Source of the DNA: Enterobacter asburiae
Lineage (GTDB): Bacteria; Pseudomonadota; Gammaproteobacteria; Enterobacterales; Enterobacteriaceae
DNA length: 64,000 bases
Direction: 5' to 3'
NCBI RefSeq assembly: GCF_007035645.1
Contig: NZ_AP019632.1
Location: 2,108,001-2,172,000 of the forward strand
Part shown: positions 26,994-36,219 of the stretch, in pieces
How positions within the stretch are numbered: the stretch's first letter is position 1
Layout of the letters: each line of letters begins with the position of its first letter
Notes under the pieces: model-generated
What the model saw: only the letters and a program-made list of their open reading frames with translations
Database searches by the model: none
Told to the model about the DNA's origin: nothing
Made by a program: the position numbers and the translations under genes

Positions 26994-27983
26994 TCAAAGG
27001 ATGTGGGGGGCAATACGTTCGGCGATCAGTTCGATGGACCGCAGCGTGTCGCGATGCGAGGGTTCGACCGAATGGACCTGGAATGAGATATCCGTGGCGC
27101 GCCTGAGAATGGAATCAGCATTCAGCGAATGCAGCACCGTGTCGGGCGAACCAATATGCGCGTCAAACTGGCGGCGATAATCAGTGACGTTGTCACCTTT
27201 AACCACGTGCCCGGCAGCGCGATGCTGCTGGGCCTGTTTCGTGAGGCCCGGCGTTGCGACCCTGAGCGCATAGTCGTCGCTGTCGGCGACGAACGCCGTA
27301 CGGGAGGCCAGAATGCGCGGTGCGATGCCCGCAGGCAGCGCCTCAAGGTAGGCATCCACAATCGGGTTCTGGATCTCGTCGAGCGTTAAATCCAGCCGGT
27401 CTGCCGGGCGCGGCTGCGTGCGGGAGAGCATTAAACCGTGTCCGGCCCGGGCGGCGCGAACGGCTCCGTCAACAGAGAAGGTGGCAATCCAGATACGGTC
27501 GGCCAGCTGTGGCGCAGGCGGGTAAAGGTGGTTATCCGGATGGGTAAGCGAATCCCCGCGCCAGGCGCTTTGGATCACATGCAAATGGTCAGCAAAGGCC
27601 GCGCCGCGCTCCTCAAACGTCAGGCCGAACGGCAGAAATGAGGTCGGTGTGCCGCCCGAACCAAAACCGACCTCAAGACGACCATCGGCGAGTAAATCGA
27701 GCACGGCGGCATCTTCCGCGACGCGCAGCGGGTTTTCCATCGGCAGGGTGATGATGGCCGTGCCCAGCCGGATGGTTTCGGTATGCGCGGCTACGTGCGC
27801 CAGAAACAGCAGCGGCGACGGCAGGCCGCCTTCACTTTCATGAAAGTGGTGCTGGGCAATCCAGGCGCTGTCAAAACCGTGGCGTTCGGCGTGGCGGATC
27901 TGTTCAGTTGCCAGACGATAGCGCTCCTTCGGCGCAGCGTCGTCGAGCAGGCGGGTGAAAAATCCCAGGCGTTTTCGCGTCAT
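26994..27983 (-). CDS. Luciferase-like FMN-dependent monooxygenase, KPN_01858 type
   Basis: 329-residue TIM-barrel flavin monooxygenase of the bacterial luciferase superfamily. Family text: HAERHGFDSAWIAQHHFHESEGGLPSPLLFLAHVAAHTETIRLGTAIITLPMENPLRVAEDAAVLDLLADGR begins with the flavin-pocket strand and ends with the conserved VAED..LD segment. Uses reduced FMN supplied by a separate reductase. It overlaps the ABC ATPase gene by 4 bp and precedes the CMD/AhpD gene, so it probably oxidises what the transporter imports. The Klebsiella orthologue is recorded under the KPN_01858 family name; no substrate is known to me. Confidence 0.88.
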   Translation of the reverse strand: MTRKRLGFFTRLLDDAAPKERYRLATEQIRHAERHGFDSAWIAQHHFHESEGGLPSPLLFLAHVAAHTETIRLGTAIITLPMENPLRVAEDAAVLDLLADGRLEVGFGSGGTPTSFLPFGLTFEERGAAFADHLHVIQSAWRGDSLTHPDNHLYPPAPQLADRIWIATFSVDGAVRAARAGHGLMLSRTQPRPADRLDLTLDEIQNPIVDAYLEALPAGIAPRILASRTAFVADSDDYALRVATPGLTKQAQQHRAAGHVVKGDNVTDYRRQFDAHIGSPDTVLHSLNADSILRRATDISFQVHSVEPSHRDTLRSIELIAERIAPHIL

Positions 27984-29587
27984 GCGAACTCCTCCGTAGC
28001 GGGTGAAAAATGGGGAATGGCGTCAATCAGCTCGCGGGTATAGTCGTTCTGCGGCGACGCGAATAAGGTTCCGACGTCGCCCTGTTCGACCACCTGACCG
28101 CCGCGAAGCACCGTGACGCTGTGAGCGATCCGGCGGACGGTTGACAGATCGTGCGTGATAAAGAGGTAGGTCAGTCCCAGCTGCTGCTGCAGCTGCTGAA
28201 GCAGAGCCAGGATCTGCGCCTGCACGGTGACGTCCAGCGCGGAGGTGGCTTCGTCCAGCACCAGAATGGTCGGCTCCAGGATCAGCGCCCGGGCAATGGC
28301 AACGCGCTGCCGCTGTCCGCCTGAAAGCTCCCGGGCGGTGCGGGTCAGGAATTCGACGGGCAGGGCAACCCGCTGCGCCACCGTCTCCACCCGGAGCTTT
28401 CGCTCCGCCTTACTGAGGTGAGAAAAGTTCTTCAGGGGCTCCTCGATGATCTCGAACAGCGTCTGTCGCGGGTTGAGAGAGGCAAACGGGTTCTGGTAGA
28501 CGAACTGGATCTTCTGGCGCAGTTGACGGCGGGCCTCGCGGCTGAGCGCGGTGGCATCAATATCATCAATAATGACCTGTCCGCTGTCGGCCTGTTCAAA
28601 ACCGAGCAAAATACGGGCGAGGGTGGTTTTCCCGGAGCCGGATTCACCGACCAGCGCGTGCGTGCTGCCGCGCCTGACGTCAAACGTCACCCGATCCAGC
28701 GCCTGAAGCTGATGACCTTTGCCCAGGGAGAATTGCTTGCTGATGGCGCGGGCGCGAATGGCCGGCGACGCGAGCGGGAGACCGGCTACCGGGGCGATGG
28801 TCAGGCGCTGGCCCTGGAGATCGCTCAACAGCTGGCGGGTGTAGGCGTGCTGCGGCGTGCGGACGATATCGGCGGTGTTGCCCTGTTCCTGAACCTCGCC
28901 ATCGCGAAACACCAGCAGCCTGTCCGCGCGCTGTGCGGCCAGCGCCAGATCGTGGGTGACAAACAGAACGGCGGTACCCGACTCCCGGCGCAGGATATCC
29001 AGCAGATCGAGAATACGTTTTTGCACCGTCACATCCAGCGCGCTGGTGGGCTCATCGGCAACGATCACGTCCGGGCGCAGCGCTATCGCGATGGCAATTA
29101 GCACGCGTTGTTTCATCCCGCCGGAGAGCTGATGGGGATACTGCGTCATGCGCTGTTCGGGATGGCTCAGGCCGACCTTTGTCAGCAGGGCGAGCACCTG
29201 CTCGTCGCGCTCGGCGCGGGTCACCTTCTGGTGGAGCTGAACGATCTCTCCGACCTGCGCCCCGATGGTCTTCACCGGGTTGAGCGAATTACCCGGATCC
29301 TGCGGTACCAGGCTAATTCTCGCGCCGCGAAGGGTATCGAGACGCTTCGCGGACCATCGGCTAATCTCCTCGCCGTTGAGCGATATTTTTCCCGCATCGC
29401 GCCGGGCGTTATCGGCCAGCAGGCCAATGATCGCCTGCGCCGTGGTCGTCTTGCCGGATCCGGATTCGCCGACGAACGCCAGCATTTCCCCTCGTCCGAG
29501 CGTGAAGCTGACGTTATGCACCACCTCTCGCCACTGGCGCGCGGTACGGTAGCTAATCGTCAAATTTTCCACTGAGAGAACGGTCAT
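27980..29587 (-). CDS. Peptide-type ABC transporter, double ATPase
   Basis: 535-residue protein carrying two complete Dpp/Opp-type ATPase domains in one chain. First: Walker A GESGSGKTT, signature LSGGMKQRVLIAIAI, Walker B IVADEPTSALD. Second: GESGSGKTT, LSGGQRQRVAIARAL, LVLDEATSALD. The ATG at 29587 overlaps the permease stop by one base (TAATG), so the 29-codon extension of the frame upstream is not used. It energises the permease pair and binding protein encoded just upstream. Confidence 0.93.
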   Translation of the reverse strand: MTVLSVENLTISYRTARQWREVVHNVSFTLGRGEMLAFVGESGSGKTTTAQAIIGLLADNARRDAGKISLNGEEISRWSAKRLDTLRGARISLVPQDPGNSLNPVKTIGAQVGEIVQLHQKVTRAERDEQVLALLTKVGLSHPEQRMTQYPHQLSGGMKQRVLIAIAIALRPDVIVADEPTSALDVTVQKRILDLLDILRRESGTAVLFVTHDLALAAQRADRLLVFRDGEVQEQGNTADIVRTPQHAYTRQLLSDLQGQRLTIAPVAGLPLASPAIRARAISKQFSLGKGHQLQALDRVTFDVRRGSTHALVGESGSGKTTLARILLGFEQADSGQVIIDDIDATALSREARRQLRQKIQFVYQNPFASLNPRQTLFEIIEEPLKNFSHLSKAERKLRVETVAQRVALPVEFLTRTARELSGGQRQRVAIARALILEPTILVLDEATSALDVTVQAQILALLQQLQQQLGLTYLFITHDLSTVRRIAHSVTVLRGGQVVEQGDVGTLFASPQNDYTRELIDAIPHFSPATEEFA

Positions 29588-30435
29588 TAGCGACCTCCGC
29601 TGAACTGTTGGCTGATACGGTTGGTGGCCAGCACCACGGCGATGACGACGACGCCGGGGAAGGTGGTGAGCCACCAGGCGGTAGAGAGATAGTTACGGCC
29701 TTCGGCAATCAACAAGCCCCATTCCGGCACCGGCGGCGGGGTGCCGTAGCCGAGAAAGCTCAGCGTGGAGAGCGCCAGGATGGCCTGACCAAACTGCAGC
29801 GTGGCAAAGGCGAGGACGGCGGTTAACGCGTTGGGCAGGATGTGTCGCCACAGCACGGCGAAAAACGTCCCGCCGCTGCCGAACGCCGCTTCGACATAAT
29901 CCGTATGGCGGATACGCACGACTTCACCGCGCGCGAGGCGGGCGAAGCTGGCAATGGAGGCAACGCCGACGGCAATCGCGGCGTTAACGGTGCCAAACCC
30001 GAGCAGAATAATCACCGTCAGCGAGAGCAGCAGAGACGGGATGGAGAGCAACACGTCGACGAAGCGCATCAGCAGAGACTCGACGCGTCCGGCGAACGCC
30101 CCGGCGATCACCCCTAAACCGGTACCGACCACCAGCCCCATCGTCACGGCGGCCAGCGCCGCGCTCAGGGAGTGTGATGCACCGTAGACAATACGCGTGT
30201 AAACATCGCGGCCAAGCTGATCGGTCCCGAGCCAGTGTCCCGCCTGCGGTGCCAGGCGCTGTGCCCCGGCGATGCCCTCAATCGGGCTGTAGTGGGTTAA
30301 CAGGCCGGGCGCTACGGCGGCAAAAGCGGCGAGAATAATCACCCCCCATGCCAGCCACAGTCCCGGCTGCCATTCCACGCCCTGCCAGGCAGGAACGCGT
30401 TTTCGCGCGGCGGCCGCGTAATCGACCAGACTCAT
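29587..30435 (-). CDS. Peptide-type ABC transporter permease (DppC-like)
   Basis: 282-residue inner-membrane permease with about six helices. Conserved features: the N-terminal HYSPIEGIAGAQRLAPQAGHWLGTDQLGRDVYTRIVYGAS block, the EAA loop VRIHTDYVEAAFGSGGTFFAVLWRHILPN and the TLSFLGYGTPPPVPEWGLLIAEGR segment typical of DppC/OppC. Overlaps the upstream permease gene by 4 bp (ATGA). Confidence 0.93.
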   Translation of the reverse strand: MSLVDYAAAARKRVPAWQGVEWQPGLWLAWGVIILAAFAAVAPGLLTHYSPIEGIAGAQRLAPQAGHWLGTDQLGRDVYTRIVYGASHSLSAALAAVTMGLVVGTGLGVIAGAFAGRVESLLMRFVDVLLSIPSLLLSLTVIILLGFGTVNAAIAVGVASIASFARLARGEVVRIRHTDYVEAAFGSGGTFFAVLWRHILPNALTAVLAFATLQFGQAILALSTLSFLGYGTPPPVPEWGLLIAEGRNYLSTAWWLTTFPGVVVIAVVLATNRISQQFSGGR

Positions 30436-31376
30436 GATGCACCTCCGGTAACGGTTTGCAGACGGGGATCCAGCAGCGGCATCAGCAGATCCACCAGCAG
30501 ATTGATCAGGACAAAACCGAGGGCGGAAATCATCACTACCGCCTGAAGTACGGCGATATCCTGGTTATTCACCGCCTGCTGGGTCAGCTGCCCGAGCCCG
30601 CTGCGGCCAAAAACGGTTTCGGTGATCAGCGCCCCGGCAATCAGCTCGCCCAGCAGCAGCCCGGCAATGTTCAGGACCGGCAGCAGGGCGTTGCCGGTGA
30701 CGTGACGCCACAGGACGGCGGTTTCACTCAGCCCTTTGGCACGGGCGACGGCGACAAACGGCTGCGTCGCCACCTGGTCCAGACTGCGCATCAGAATTTG
30801 CGCCAGCGGGGCGGAGATCGGGATCGCGACGGTCACGATCGGCAGGATCAGCCCCTGCAGCGGCGTCGGGTTAATCACCGGGATCAGCCGCAGCTGAAAA
30901 GAAAAAAGCTGGATGAGGGCAATCCCCAGCCAGAACGTCGGTAAGGAGATAAACAGGACCGGCAGAGACTGAAGGGTATTGCTCAGCCAGCGCAGACCCG
31001 GCAGACGTGATGCAAAGGCCAGCGCAAAGGCCAGCAGGACCGCGAGTACAAACGCGGGCAGGGCGAGGCTCAGGGTATCCGGCAGATTGCTGGCAATCAG
31101 CTCGCTGACCGGCACGCCGGCCTGTAGCGAATAGCCGAAATCCCCGCGCAGCATCGCCAGCAGCGTGTGGCCGTATTGTTGCCACAGCGGGCTGTCCGCG
31201 CCGTAGGCCACGCGCATCTCCTCGATTTGCGCCGGGCTTAAGCCCAGGTCCGGGTTCTGAAATTTAATCAGCACCGCGTCGCCCGGCAGCACCTGGAGCA
31301 ACACGAACGAGAGGGTAAAGGCGGCCCACAGCACCAGCAGCCCGTGCCCAAAGCGTTGAAGAAGTGCGTGGCGCAT
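30432..31376 (-). CDS. Peptide-type ABC transporter permease (DppB-like)
   Basis: 314-residue permease partner, six helices, with DppB-type N terminus (LLQRFGHGLLVLWAAFTLSFVLLQVLPGDAV), the QYGHTLLAMLRGDFGYSLQAGVPV segment and the EAA loop AVARAKGLSETAVLWRHVTGNALLP. The ATG at 31376 has GAGGAG eight bases upstream; the earlier in-frame codon at 31400 lies inside the 3' end of the binding-protein gene and is unlikely. Confidence 0.93.
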   Translation of the reverse strand: MRHALLQRFGHGLLVLWAAFTLSFVLLQVLPGDAVLIKFQNPDLGLSPAQIEEMRVAYGADSPLWQQYGHTLLAMLRGDFGYSLQAGVPVSELIASNLPDTLSLALPAFVLAVLLAFALAFASRLPGLRWLSNTLQSLPVLFISLPTFWLGIALIQLFSFQLRLIPVINPTPLQGLILPIVTVAIPISAPLAQILMRSLDQVATQPFVAVARAKGLSETAVLWRHVTGNALLPVLNIAGLLLGELIAGALITETVFGRSGLGQLTQQAVNNQDIAVLQAVVMISALGFVLINLLVDLLMPLLDPRLQTVTGGAS

Positions 31377-31386
31377 CGTCAGCTCC

Positions 31387-33006
31387 TCAGTGTTTCTCAA
31401 TCCACGCGCCGTAGAACGACGGGCGGCCTACCGCTTCAAAATTGACGCCTTTCAGCCACGGCGCACCGGCGAAGACCTGCGGCTCCTCGAAAATCGGAAT
31501 GACGTAGGCGTTATCCAGCAGGTAGCGCTGGGCGTCTCCCGTCAGCTGCAGGCGTTTTTGCGGGTCGACCTCAGCCGAAATGTTCACCAGCAGCGCATTC
31601 AGCCTGTCGTCACGGAAGTTTTTGACCTTGTCGCTGGATCCGCCTTTTTGCAGCAGCGCGTCGCGGTTAGCCGGGTAGAACATGCTTTTCACCACGTCCG
31701 GATCGGCGCGGCCCACTTCGGAGACGGTTAACGGGGTTTTCAGCGGGTCAAGGTTATCCAGCGTGCGGCTGCCTGCGTCTCCGGCTTTGACGCTCAGCGC
31801 CACGCCCACCTGGCGCCACTGCTGGGCAACCAGCTGCAGCACCTCTTTGTTTTGCGGCTGCGGCAGGGATTCATACACCGTCAGCGCCAGACGTTGGCCG
31901 TCTTTGGCGCGGATCCCGTCGCCGCCTGCTTTCCAGCCCGCCTCGTCCAGCAGCTGGTTGGCTTTTGCCGGGTCAAAGGTCAATTTGTCGCTGAGATCGA
32001 CAAAGCCTGCGGCGGAACCCGCAATCACGGACTTCGCCTGCGGATAGTTGGCCGAGAAGAGGGTCTCGACCACCTGTTTTGCATTGGTGGCATGCAGCAG
32101 CGCCTGGCGAACGCGAATATCGGAGACCAGCGGGTTATCCGGGCGGAAGCTGATGCTGTCGTTCACCCCGCGCGTCGGGGCGGCGTAGATCTTATAGCCC
32201 TGATCGGTCGCCTGCTTTTCGTCATACGCCTGTACCTGGCGAATAAAGTCGGCCTGACCCGCCAGCAGGGCGCCGACGCGCACGCTGTCTTCCTGGGTCA
32301 CGATAAACTTGATGCCATCGAGATTGGCTGGCCCCTGTTGCGTCAGGTTTTTCGGCCCCCACTGGTAGTCTTTGCGGGCTTCGAGCGTCACTTCACGACC
32401 CAGCTTCTCGTCCTTCACCACAAACGGGCCGGAACCAATGATGTGGCGGGCATCTCCCAGCTCTTCGAAGTTGCGCTTCAGCGTGCTGAGCGAGACCAGC
32501 CCCGAGCCAATGGTGGCGGTGCCCTGCAGGAACCCCGGCGACGGTTTTTTGAAGTAGAACTTCACGGTCAGCGGGTCGATGACTTCGCTGCGATCGTAGT
32601 TATTGATCACTTCTGACACCGGCAGGCGCTGCGCCTTATTGCCTAAACCGTAGGTATCAAAGTTTTTCGCCACGGCGTTGGCGTCCAGCGGCGTGCCGTC
32701 GGAGAAGGTGATGCCGGGACGAAGCTTAAAGGTGTATTCGGTTTTATCGGCGTTGGTGGTCCAGCTTTCGGCCACCCAGGGTTCCACCTGCAGCGTCTTT
32801 GGGTTCTGCCACGTCAGCTTGTCGGTGATTTGATTCAAAATGCCGCCGTTCGGGTAAAAGCCACCGGCAGGCGGATAGAGATTGGTGTGCGCCTGTTGCT
32901 CCAGATAAATCAGCGTGCCGCCTTTGACGGGCGCATCTGCGGCCCAGGCTGCGGTTGTCGCCAGAATCAGCGCCGTCAGCAGCGGCAGACGAAATGGGAT
33001 TTGCAT
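31387..33006 (-). CDS. Periplasmic solute-binding protein, KPN_01854 type
   Basis: 539-residue family 5 (peptide/nickel/opine) binding protein, first gene of the operon. Signal peptide ends TTAAWA (about residue 22). Typical text: WVAESWTTNADKTEYTFKLRPGITFSDGTPLDANAV and the C-terminal domain with WRQVGVALSVK. The longer frame (to 33078) is discarded because the ATG at 33006 gives the signal peptide and has AAAGGAA upstream. Klebsiella homologues carry the KPN_01854 family label and adjoin the same monooxygenase and CMD genes. The ligand is unknown; the context suggests a small amide, ester or sulfur compound that a flavin enzyme oxidises. Confidence 0.9.
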   Translation of the reverse strand: MQIPFRLPLLTALILATTAAWAADAPVKGGTLIYLEQQAHTNLYPPAGGFYPNGGILNQITDKLTWQNPKTLQVEPWVAESWTTNADKTEYTFKLRPGITFSDGTPLDANAVAKNFDTYGLGNKAQRLPVSEVINNYDRSEVIDPLTVKFYFKKPSPGFLQGTATIGSGLVSLSTLKRNFEELGDARHIIGSGPFVVKDEKLGREVTLEARKDYQWGPKNLTQQGPANLDGIKFIVTQEDSVRVGALLAGQADFIRQVQAYDEKQATDQGYKIYAAPTRGVNDSISFRPDNPLVSDIRVRQALLHATNAKQVVETLFSANYPQAKSVIAGSAAGFVDLSDKLTFDPAKANQLLDEAGWKAGGDGIRAKDGQRLALTVYESLPQPQNKEVLQLVAQQWRQVGVALSVKAGDAGSRTLDNLDPLKTPLTVSEVGRADPDVVKSMFYPANRDALLQKGGSSDKVKNFRDDRLNALLVNISAEVDPQKRLQLTGDAQRYLLDNAYVIPIFEEPQVFAGAPWLKGVNFEAVGRPSFYGAWIEKH

Positions 33007-33112
33007 GGTGAATTCCTTTGTTATCTTCTTGTTAGCGTCGGATTCATCATCGGGCGCGGGGGAAAACAAGGGAACCAAGGAATTAAGATAAGGATTGCCG
33101 GAAAATGGCTAT

Positions 33113-33139
33113 AAAAAAACCGCCCCAGCGAGGAGCGGT
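33113..33139 (-). terminator. Rho-independent terminator of adhP
   Basis: On the minus strand ACCGC.../...GCGGT (33135-33139 with 33119-33123) closes a hairpin followed by a run of seven T. It lies 16 bases after the adhP stop. Confidence 0.9.
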
Positions 33140-33155
33140 AATGAAAGATGAACGA

Positions 33156-34166
33156 TTATGAACGTAGGTCGATCACCATACGGCCGCGGATCTGGCCCTG
33201 TTCCATCTCTTTAAAGATGGCGTTGATGTCCTCGATTGGACGCATCGTGACTTTCGGCACCACCTTACCTTCAGCGGCGAACTGGAAGGCTTCCTGCAGA
33301 TCCTGACGGGTGCCGACCAGGGAACCCACCACCTGGATGCCGTCCAGCACCAGACGCGGAATGTCGAGGCTCATCGCTTCCGGCGGCAGGCCAACGGCGA
33401 CCACGCGGCCACCGGCACGCACGGCGTCAACGGCGGAGTTAAAGGCCGCTTTTGCGACGGCAGTGACGACTGCGGCATGCGCGCCGCCGGTTTTCTCCTG
33501 CACAATTTTCGCGGCGTCTTCGCTGCGGGAGTTGATGGTTAAATCCGCACCCATGCTGGCCGCCAGCTTCAGCTGTTCGTCGTTAACGTCGAGAGCGATG
33601 ACTTTGGCGTTAAAGACGTTTTTGGCATATTGCAGCGCGAGGTTGCCCAGCCCGCCCAGACCGTAAATCGCAATCCACTGGCCTGGTTTGATTCCGGACA
33701 CCTTAACCGCTTTGTAGGTGGTAACGCCGGCACAGGTGATGCTGCTGGCCGCAGCGGATTCCAGACCGTCCGGCACTTTTACCGCGTAATCCGCGGTGAC
33801 GATGCACTCTTCCGCCATGCCGCCATCAACGGAGTAACCGGCATTTTTCACGTCGCGGCACAGGGTTTCGTTGCCGGTATTACAGTATTCGCAGTGGCCA
33901 CAGCCTTCAAAAAACCAGGCCACGCTTGCGCGGTCGCCGACTTTCAGCGACTTCACGCCGGGGCCGACTTCTTTTACGATACCAATCCCTTCGTGGCCCA
34001 GGATAACCCCGGTTTTATCGCCAAAATCACCGTTCTTCACGTGGAGATCGGTATGGCATACGCCACAGCATTCCATCTTCAGCAGGGCCTCCCCGTGCTT
34101 TAGCGGGCGTAAGGTTTTTTCGGTGATATTGACCTGATGATCCTGAGTGACAACAGCAGCCTTCAT
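33156..34166 (-). CDS. adhP: Alcohol dehydrogenase AdhP
   Basis: 336-residue zinc-dependent, NAD-linked medium-chain alcohol dehydrogenase (ethanol-inducible in E. coli). Catalytic zinc ligands in [17 protein letters not shown] and GHEGIGI; structural zinc cysteines in [19 protein letters not shown] fold [14 protein letters not shown]. The ATG at 34166 matches the known MKAAVV start and follows AAGGAG; the frame runs 18 codons further. Next to maeA, sra, bdm as in E. coli, though an ABC-F gene is inserted between adhP and maeA. Confidence 0.96.
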   Translation of the reverse strand: MKAAVVTQDHQVNITEKTLRPLKHGEALLKMECCGVCHTDLHVKNGDFGDKTGVILGHEGIGIVKEVGPGVKSLKVGDRASVAWFFEGCGHCEYCNTGNETLCRDVKNAGYSVDGGMAEECIVTADYAVKVPDGLESAAASSITCAGVTTYKAVKVSGIKPGQWIAIYGLGGLGNLALQYAKNVFNAKVIALDVNDEQLKLAASMGADLTINSRSEDAAKIVQEKTGGAHAAVVTAVAKAAFNSAVDAVRAGGRVVAVGLPPEAMSLDIPRLVLDGIQVVGSLVGTRQDLQEAFQFAAEGKVVPKVTMRPIEDINAIFKEMEQGQIRGRMVIDLRS

Positions 34167-34324
34167 GTGTATCTCCTTGTTCATGATGAGTATCTGCATA
34201 GCAGGTGTAATACCCCTCAAGGATTAGTGGTTTGGCGCTGTAATGCAAGGCAACGGCAACATAATGTCATTATTTAATCCATTTTCAGAATAAGAATACG
34301 GCGTTCCTCTAATAATTTAGGGGG

Positions 34325-34356
34325 AAAATACTGGCCCGACGAGAGACTCGCCGGGC
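34325..34356 (-). terminator. Terminator of the ABC-F gene
   Basis: Stem 34334-34343 with 34347-34356 (one internal mismatch, AGA loop on +), followed on the minus strand by a U-rich stretch TATTTT. Seven bases after the ABC-F stop. Confidence 0.75.
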
Positions 34357-34362
34357 GCAGAC

Positions 34363-36075
34363 TTACAGCTGTGCCTCTATCTCCTCAATCTCTTTACGCC
34401 ATTGCGCCTGCAGCTGCGGCTTTTGATGCTTCGGCTTACGCGCCAGATCGTCTTCCAGCAGCGTTTCCAGCGCGACCAGCCGTTCGAGCAGATCGTCATA
34501 CGGCGAGGGTTGAACCGTCGCCGCGTCGATGGTGGGCGCGGTGGATGTCGCCAGCCCCGCGCTTTCACGCAGGCGCTCAAACACCGCTTCTGCATCGTGC
34601 CACTCGCTCAGCTTTCCCTCTTCAATCAGCCAGAAACGGTTGCAGCTTTGGCTAATTAGCTGACGATCATGGCTGACCAGCAGGACGCCGCCTTCAAACT
34701 GCTGAAGGGTTTGCGCCAGCGCCTCTTTGCCTTCCATGTCGAGGTGGTTGGTCGGCTCATCCAGCATCAGCAGGCTGTAGCGGGCAAGCGTCAGGCCAAC
34801 GAACAGCAGGCGCGAGCGCTCGCCGCCGCTGAGCGTGCTGACCGTTTGCCCGTGACGCGCCCACGGGAAACCCGCGCTTATCAGCGCCATTTTGCGGTTC
34901 TGCGGATCCGGCGCGAAAGGCTCCAGCGCGTCGAGCAGCGTGGCGTTGTCCGCAAGCTGGTGAAGCGTCTGGTCGTAATAGCCTGGCGACACGCGCGGAT
35001 GGATTTTCAACCCGCTGTTTGCGGACTCATCGGCAAACTGTTGCCAGATAAGCCTCATCAGCGACGATTTGCCGCAGCCGTTACGACCGACAATCGCCAC
35101 GCGATCGCCGCTTTTTAGCCGCGCCATTTCGATGCTGAATAACGCCGGCAGGCCAGGTGCAGGAGGAACGTCGAGATTCTCCATTTCCAGCAAACGGTCG
35201 GCCCGCAGCGCGTCGCCGCGCAGGGTTAACGTCCACGGGCTGCCTGCCGTGAGCGCCGTCTGGCTCTCCTTCAGCCGTTCGACCTGTTTTTCCATCTGTT
35301 TGGCTTTGCGGGCCAGGTCTTCGTTGTCGTAAACCTTGCCCCAGGTCGCCAGCCGCTTCGCGCTGGCGGTCACGCGGTCGATCTCCTTTTGCTCCGCCTT
35401 GTGGCGCTGCGCGTCGCTTTCATCCTTTGCTTCAAGCGCCTTGCGGGCGGCCGTGCAGGGAAGGGCGAAGTAGTGCAGCGTTTTATCGCGCAGGATCCAG
35501 CTGCCGTTAGTGACGGCGTCCAGCAGCTGTCGGTCGTGCGAAACCAGCACGAAGCTGCCTGACCAGTTCTGCAGAAAGTGTTCCAGCCAGAGCATGGTCG
35601 GCAAATCAAGGTGGTTGCTGGGTTCATCGAGCAGGAGCAGATCCGGCTCGTGAATCAGGGCCCGCGCCAGCAGCAGGCGCGTGTGCTGTCCGCCGCTCAG
35701 CGTGGCGGATTGCAGCGCCATATCCTGCGGCGTGAAGCCCATGCCTGCCAGCAGCGTTTCGGCTTTCCAGCGCAGGCTATCGCGCTCGGCTAAAGGCAGC
35801 TGTGCGAGTACGGCATCCAGCATGGTCAACGGGAAAATGGCGTCCGGGAGATGTTGCTCCACGCGCGCCATCAGGCAGTGCCCGGCCAGCGCGACCGTTC
35901 CGGCGGCGGGGGAGTCAGTGCCGTCCAGCACCTTCAGCAGCGTGCTTTTGCCGCAACCGTTGTCGCCCAGCAGGCCAATGCGGTCGCCTTTTTTCAGCGT
36001 AAAGGAGAGTGAGTCGAAGAGCGTGCCAAACGCCGTATCAACGCGTAAAGATTGTGCAGTGAGTAAAGTGCTCAT
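34363..36075 (-). CDS. ABC-F family ATPase, probable ribosome-acting factor
   Basis: 570-residue soluble protein with two ABC domains and no membrane helices, the ABC-F layout. Domain 1: Walker A GDNGCGKST (37-45), signature LSGGQ (126-130), Walker B DLLLLDE (145-151). Interdomain linker about residues 200-285, charged and helical. Domain 2: Walker A GRNGCGKSS (330-338), LSGGERSRLL, Walker B LLMLDEPTNHLD. ABC-F proteins bind the ribosomal E site and rescue stalled or antibiotic-bound ribosomes. It is not an obvious EttA, Uup, YheS or YbiT orthologue. A short leader ORF and an alternating set of RNA hairpins upstream imply translation-dependent induction, as in antibiotic-resistance ABC-F genes. 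Its own ribosome-binding site is weak and lies in a hairpin arm. Confidence 0.9.
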   Translation of the reverse strand: MSTLLTAQSLRVDTAFGTLFDSLSFTLKKGDRIGLLGDNGCGKSTLLKVLDGTDSPAAGTVALAGHCLMARVEQHLPDAIFPLTMLDAVLAQLPLAERDSLRWKAETLLAGMGFTPQDMALQSATLSGGQHTRLLLARALIHEPDLLLLDEPSNHLDLPTMLWLEHFLQNWSGSFVLVSHDRQLLDAVTNGSWILRDKTLHYFALPCTAARKALEAKDESDAQRHKAEQKEIDRVTASAKRLATWGKVYDNEDLARKAKQMEKQVERLKESQTALTAGSPWTLTLRGDALRADRLLEMENLDVPPAPGLPALFSIEMARLKSGDRVAIVGRNGCGKSSLMRLIWQQFADESANSGLKIHPRVSPGYYDQTLHQLADNATLLDALEPFAPDPQNRKMALISAGFPWARHGQTVSTLSGGERSRLLFVGLTLARYSLLMLDEPTNHLDMEGKEALAQTLQQFEGGVLLVSHDRQLISQSCNRFWLIEEGKLSEWHDAEAVFERLRESAGLATSTAPTIDAATVQPSPYDDLLERLVALETLLEDDLARKPKHQKPQLQAQWRKEIEEIEAQL

Positions 36076-36219
36076 TGTTGCTTACCCAAGAGTTACAGGC
36101 ATGTTTATGCCTCGTCAAACATCGCTGACGATAACTCAGTAAGCCCGAGAGAAGGGATTTCAGGGGTTGGTGTCTTCGCTCAAGCAGAAGTTATCGCAGC
36201 ACGATACCGATAACGCTTG
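36076..36219 (-). promoter_or_regulatory. Four-segment translational attenuator of the ABC-F gene
   Basis: Read on the minus strand, four segments can pair alternately. Segment 1 (36214-36208, GTTATCG) pairs with segment 2 (36196-36190, CGATAAC), extended by CAAGC/GCTTG. Segment 3 (36135-36129) has the same GTTATCG and also pairs with segment 2, extended by CAG/CTG past a bulged base. Segment 3 with flank (36143-36132) pairs with segment 4 (36095-36081) through CTTAC/GTAAG and GAGTTA/TAACTC, enclosing a small AGGCAT/ATGCCT hairpin; segment 4 covers the GGGTAAG before the ABC-F ATG. A ribosome stalled on segment 1 would free segment 2 to capture 3 and expose the ABC-F start. No U-tract is present, so control is translational. 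Confidence 0.75.

Noticed and set aside
34027..34248. 73-codon minus-strand ORF over the adhP start
   Set aside because: Different frame within adhP and its leader; no independent support.
36081..36143. Attenuator hairpin as a Rho-independent terminator
   Set aside because: No U-tract follows either hairpin; the arm covers the start-codon region, so translational control fits better.
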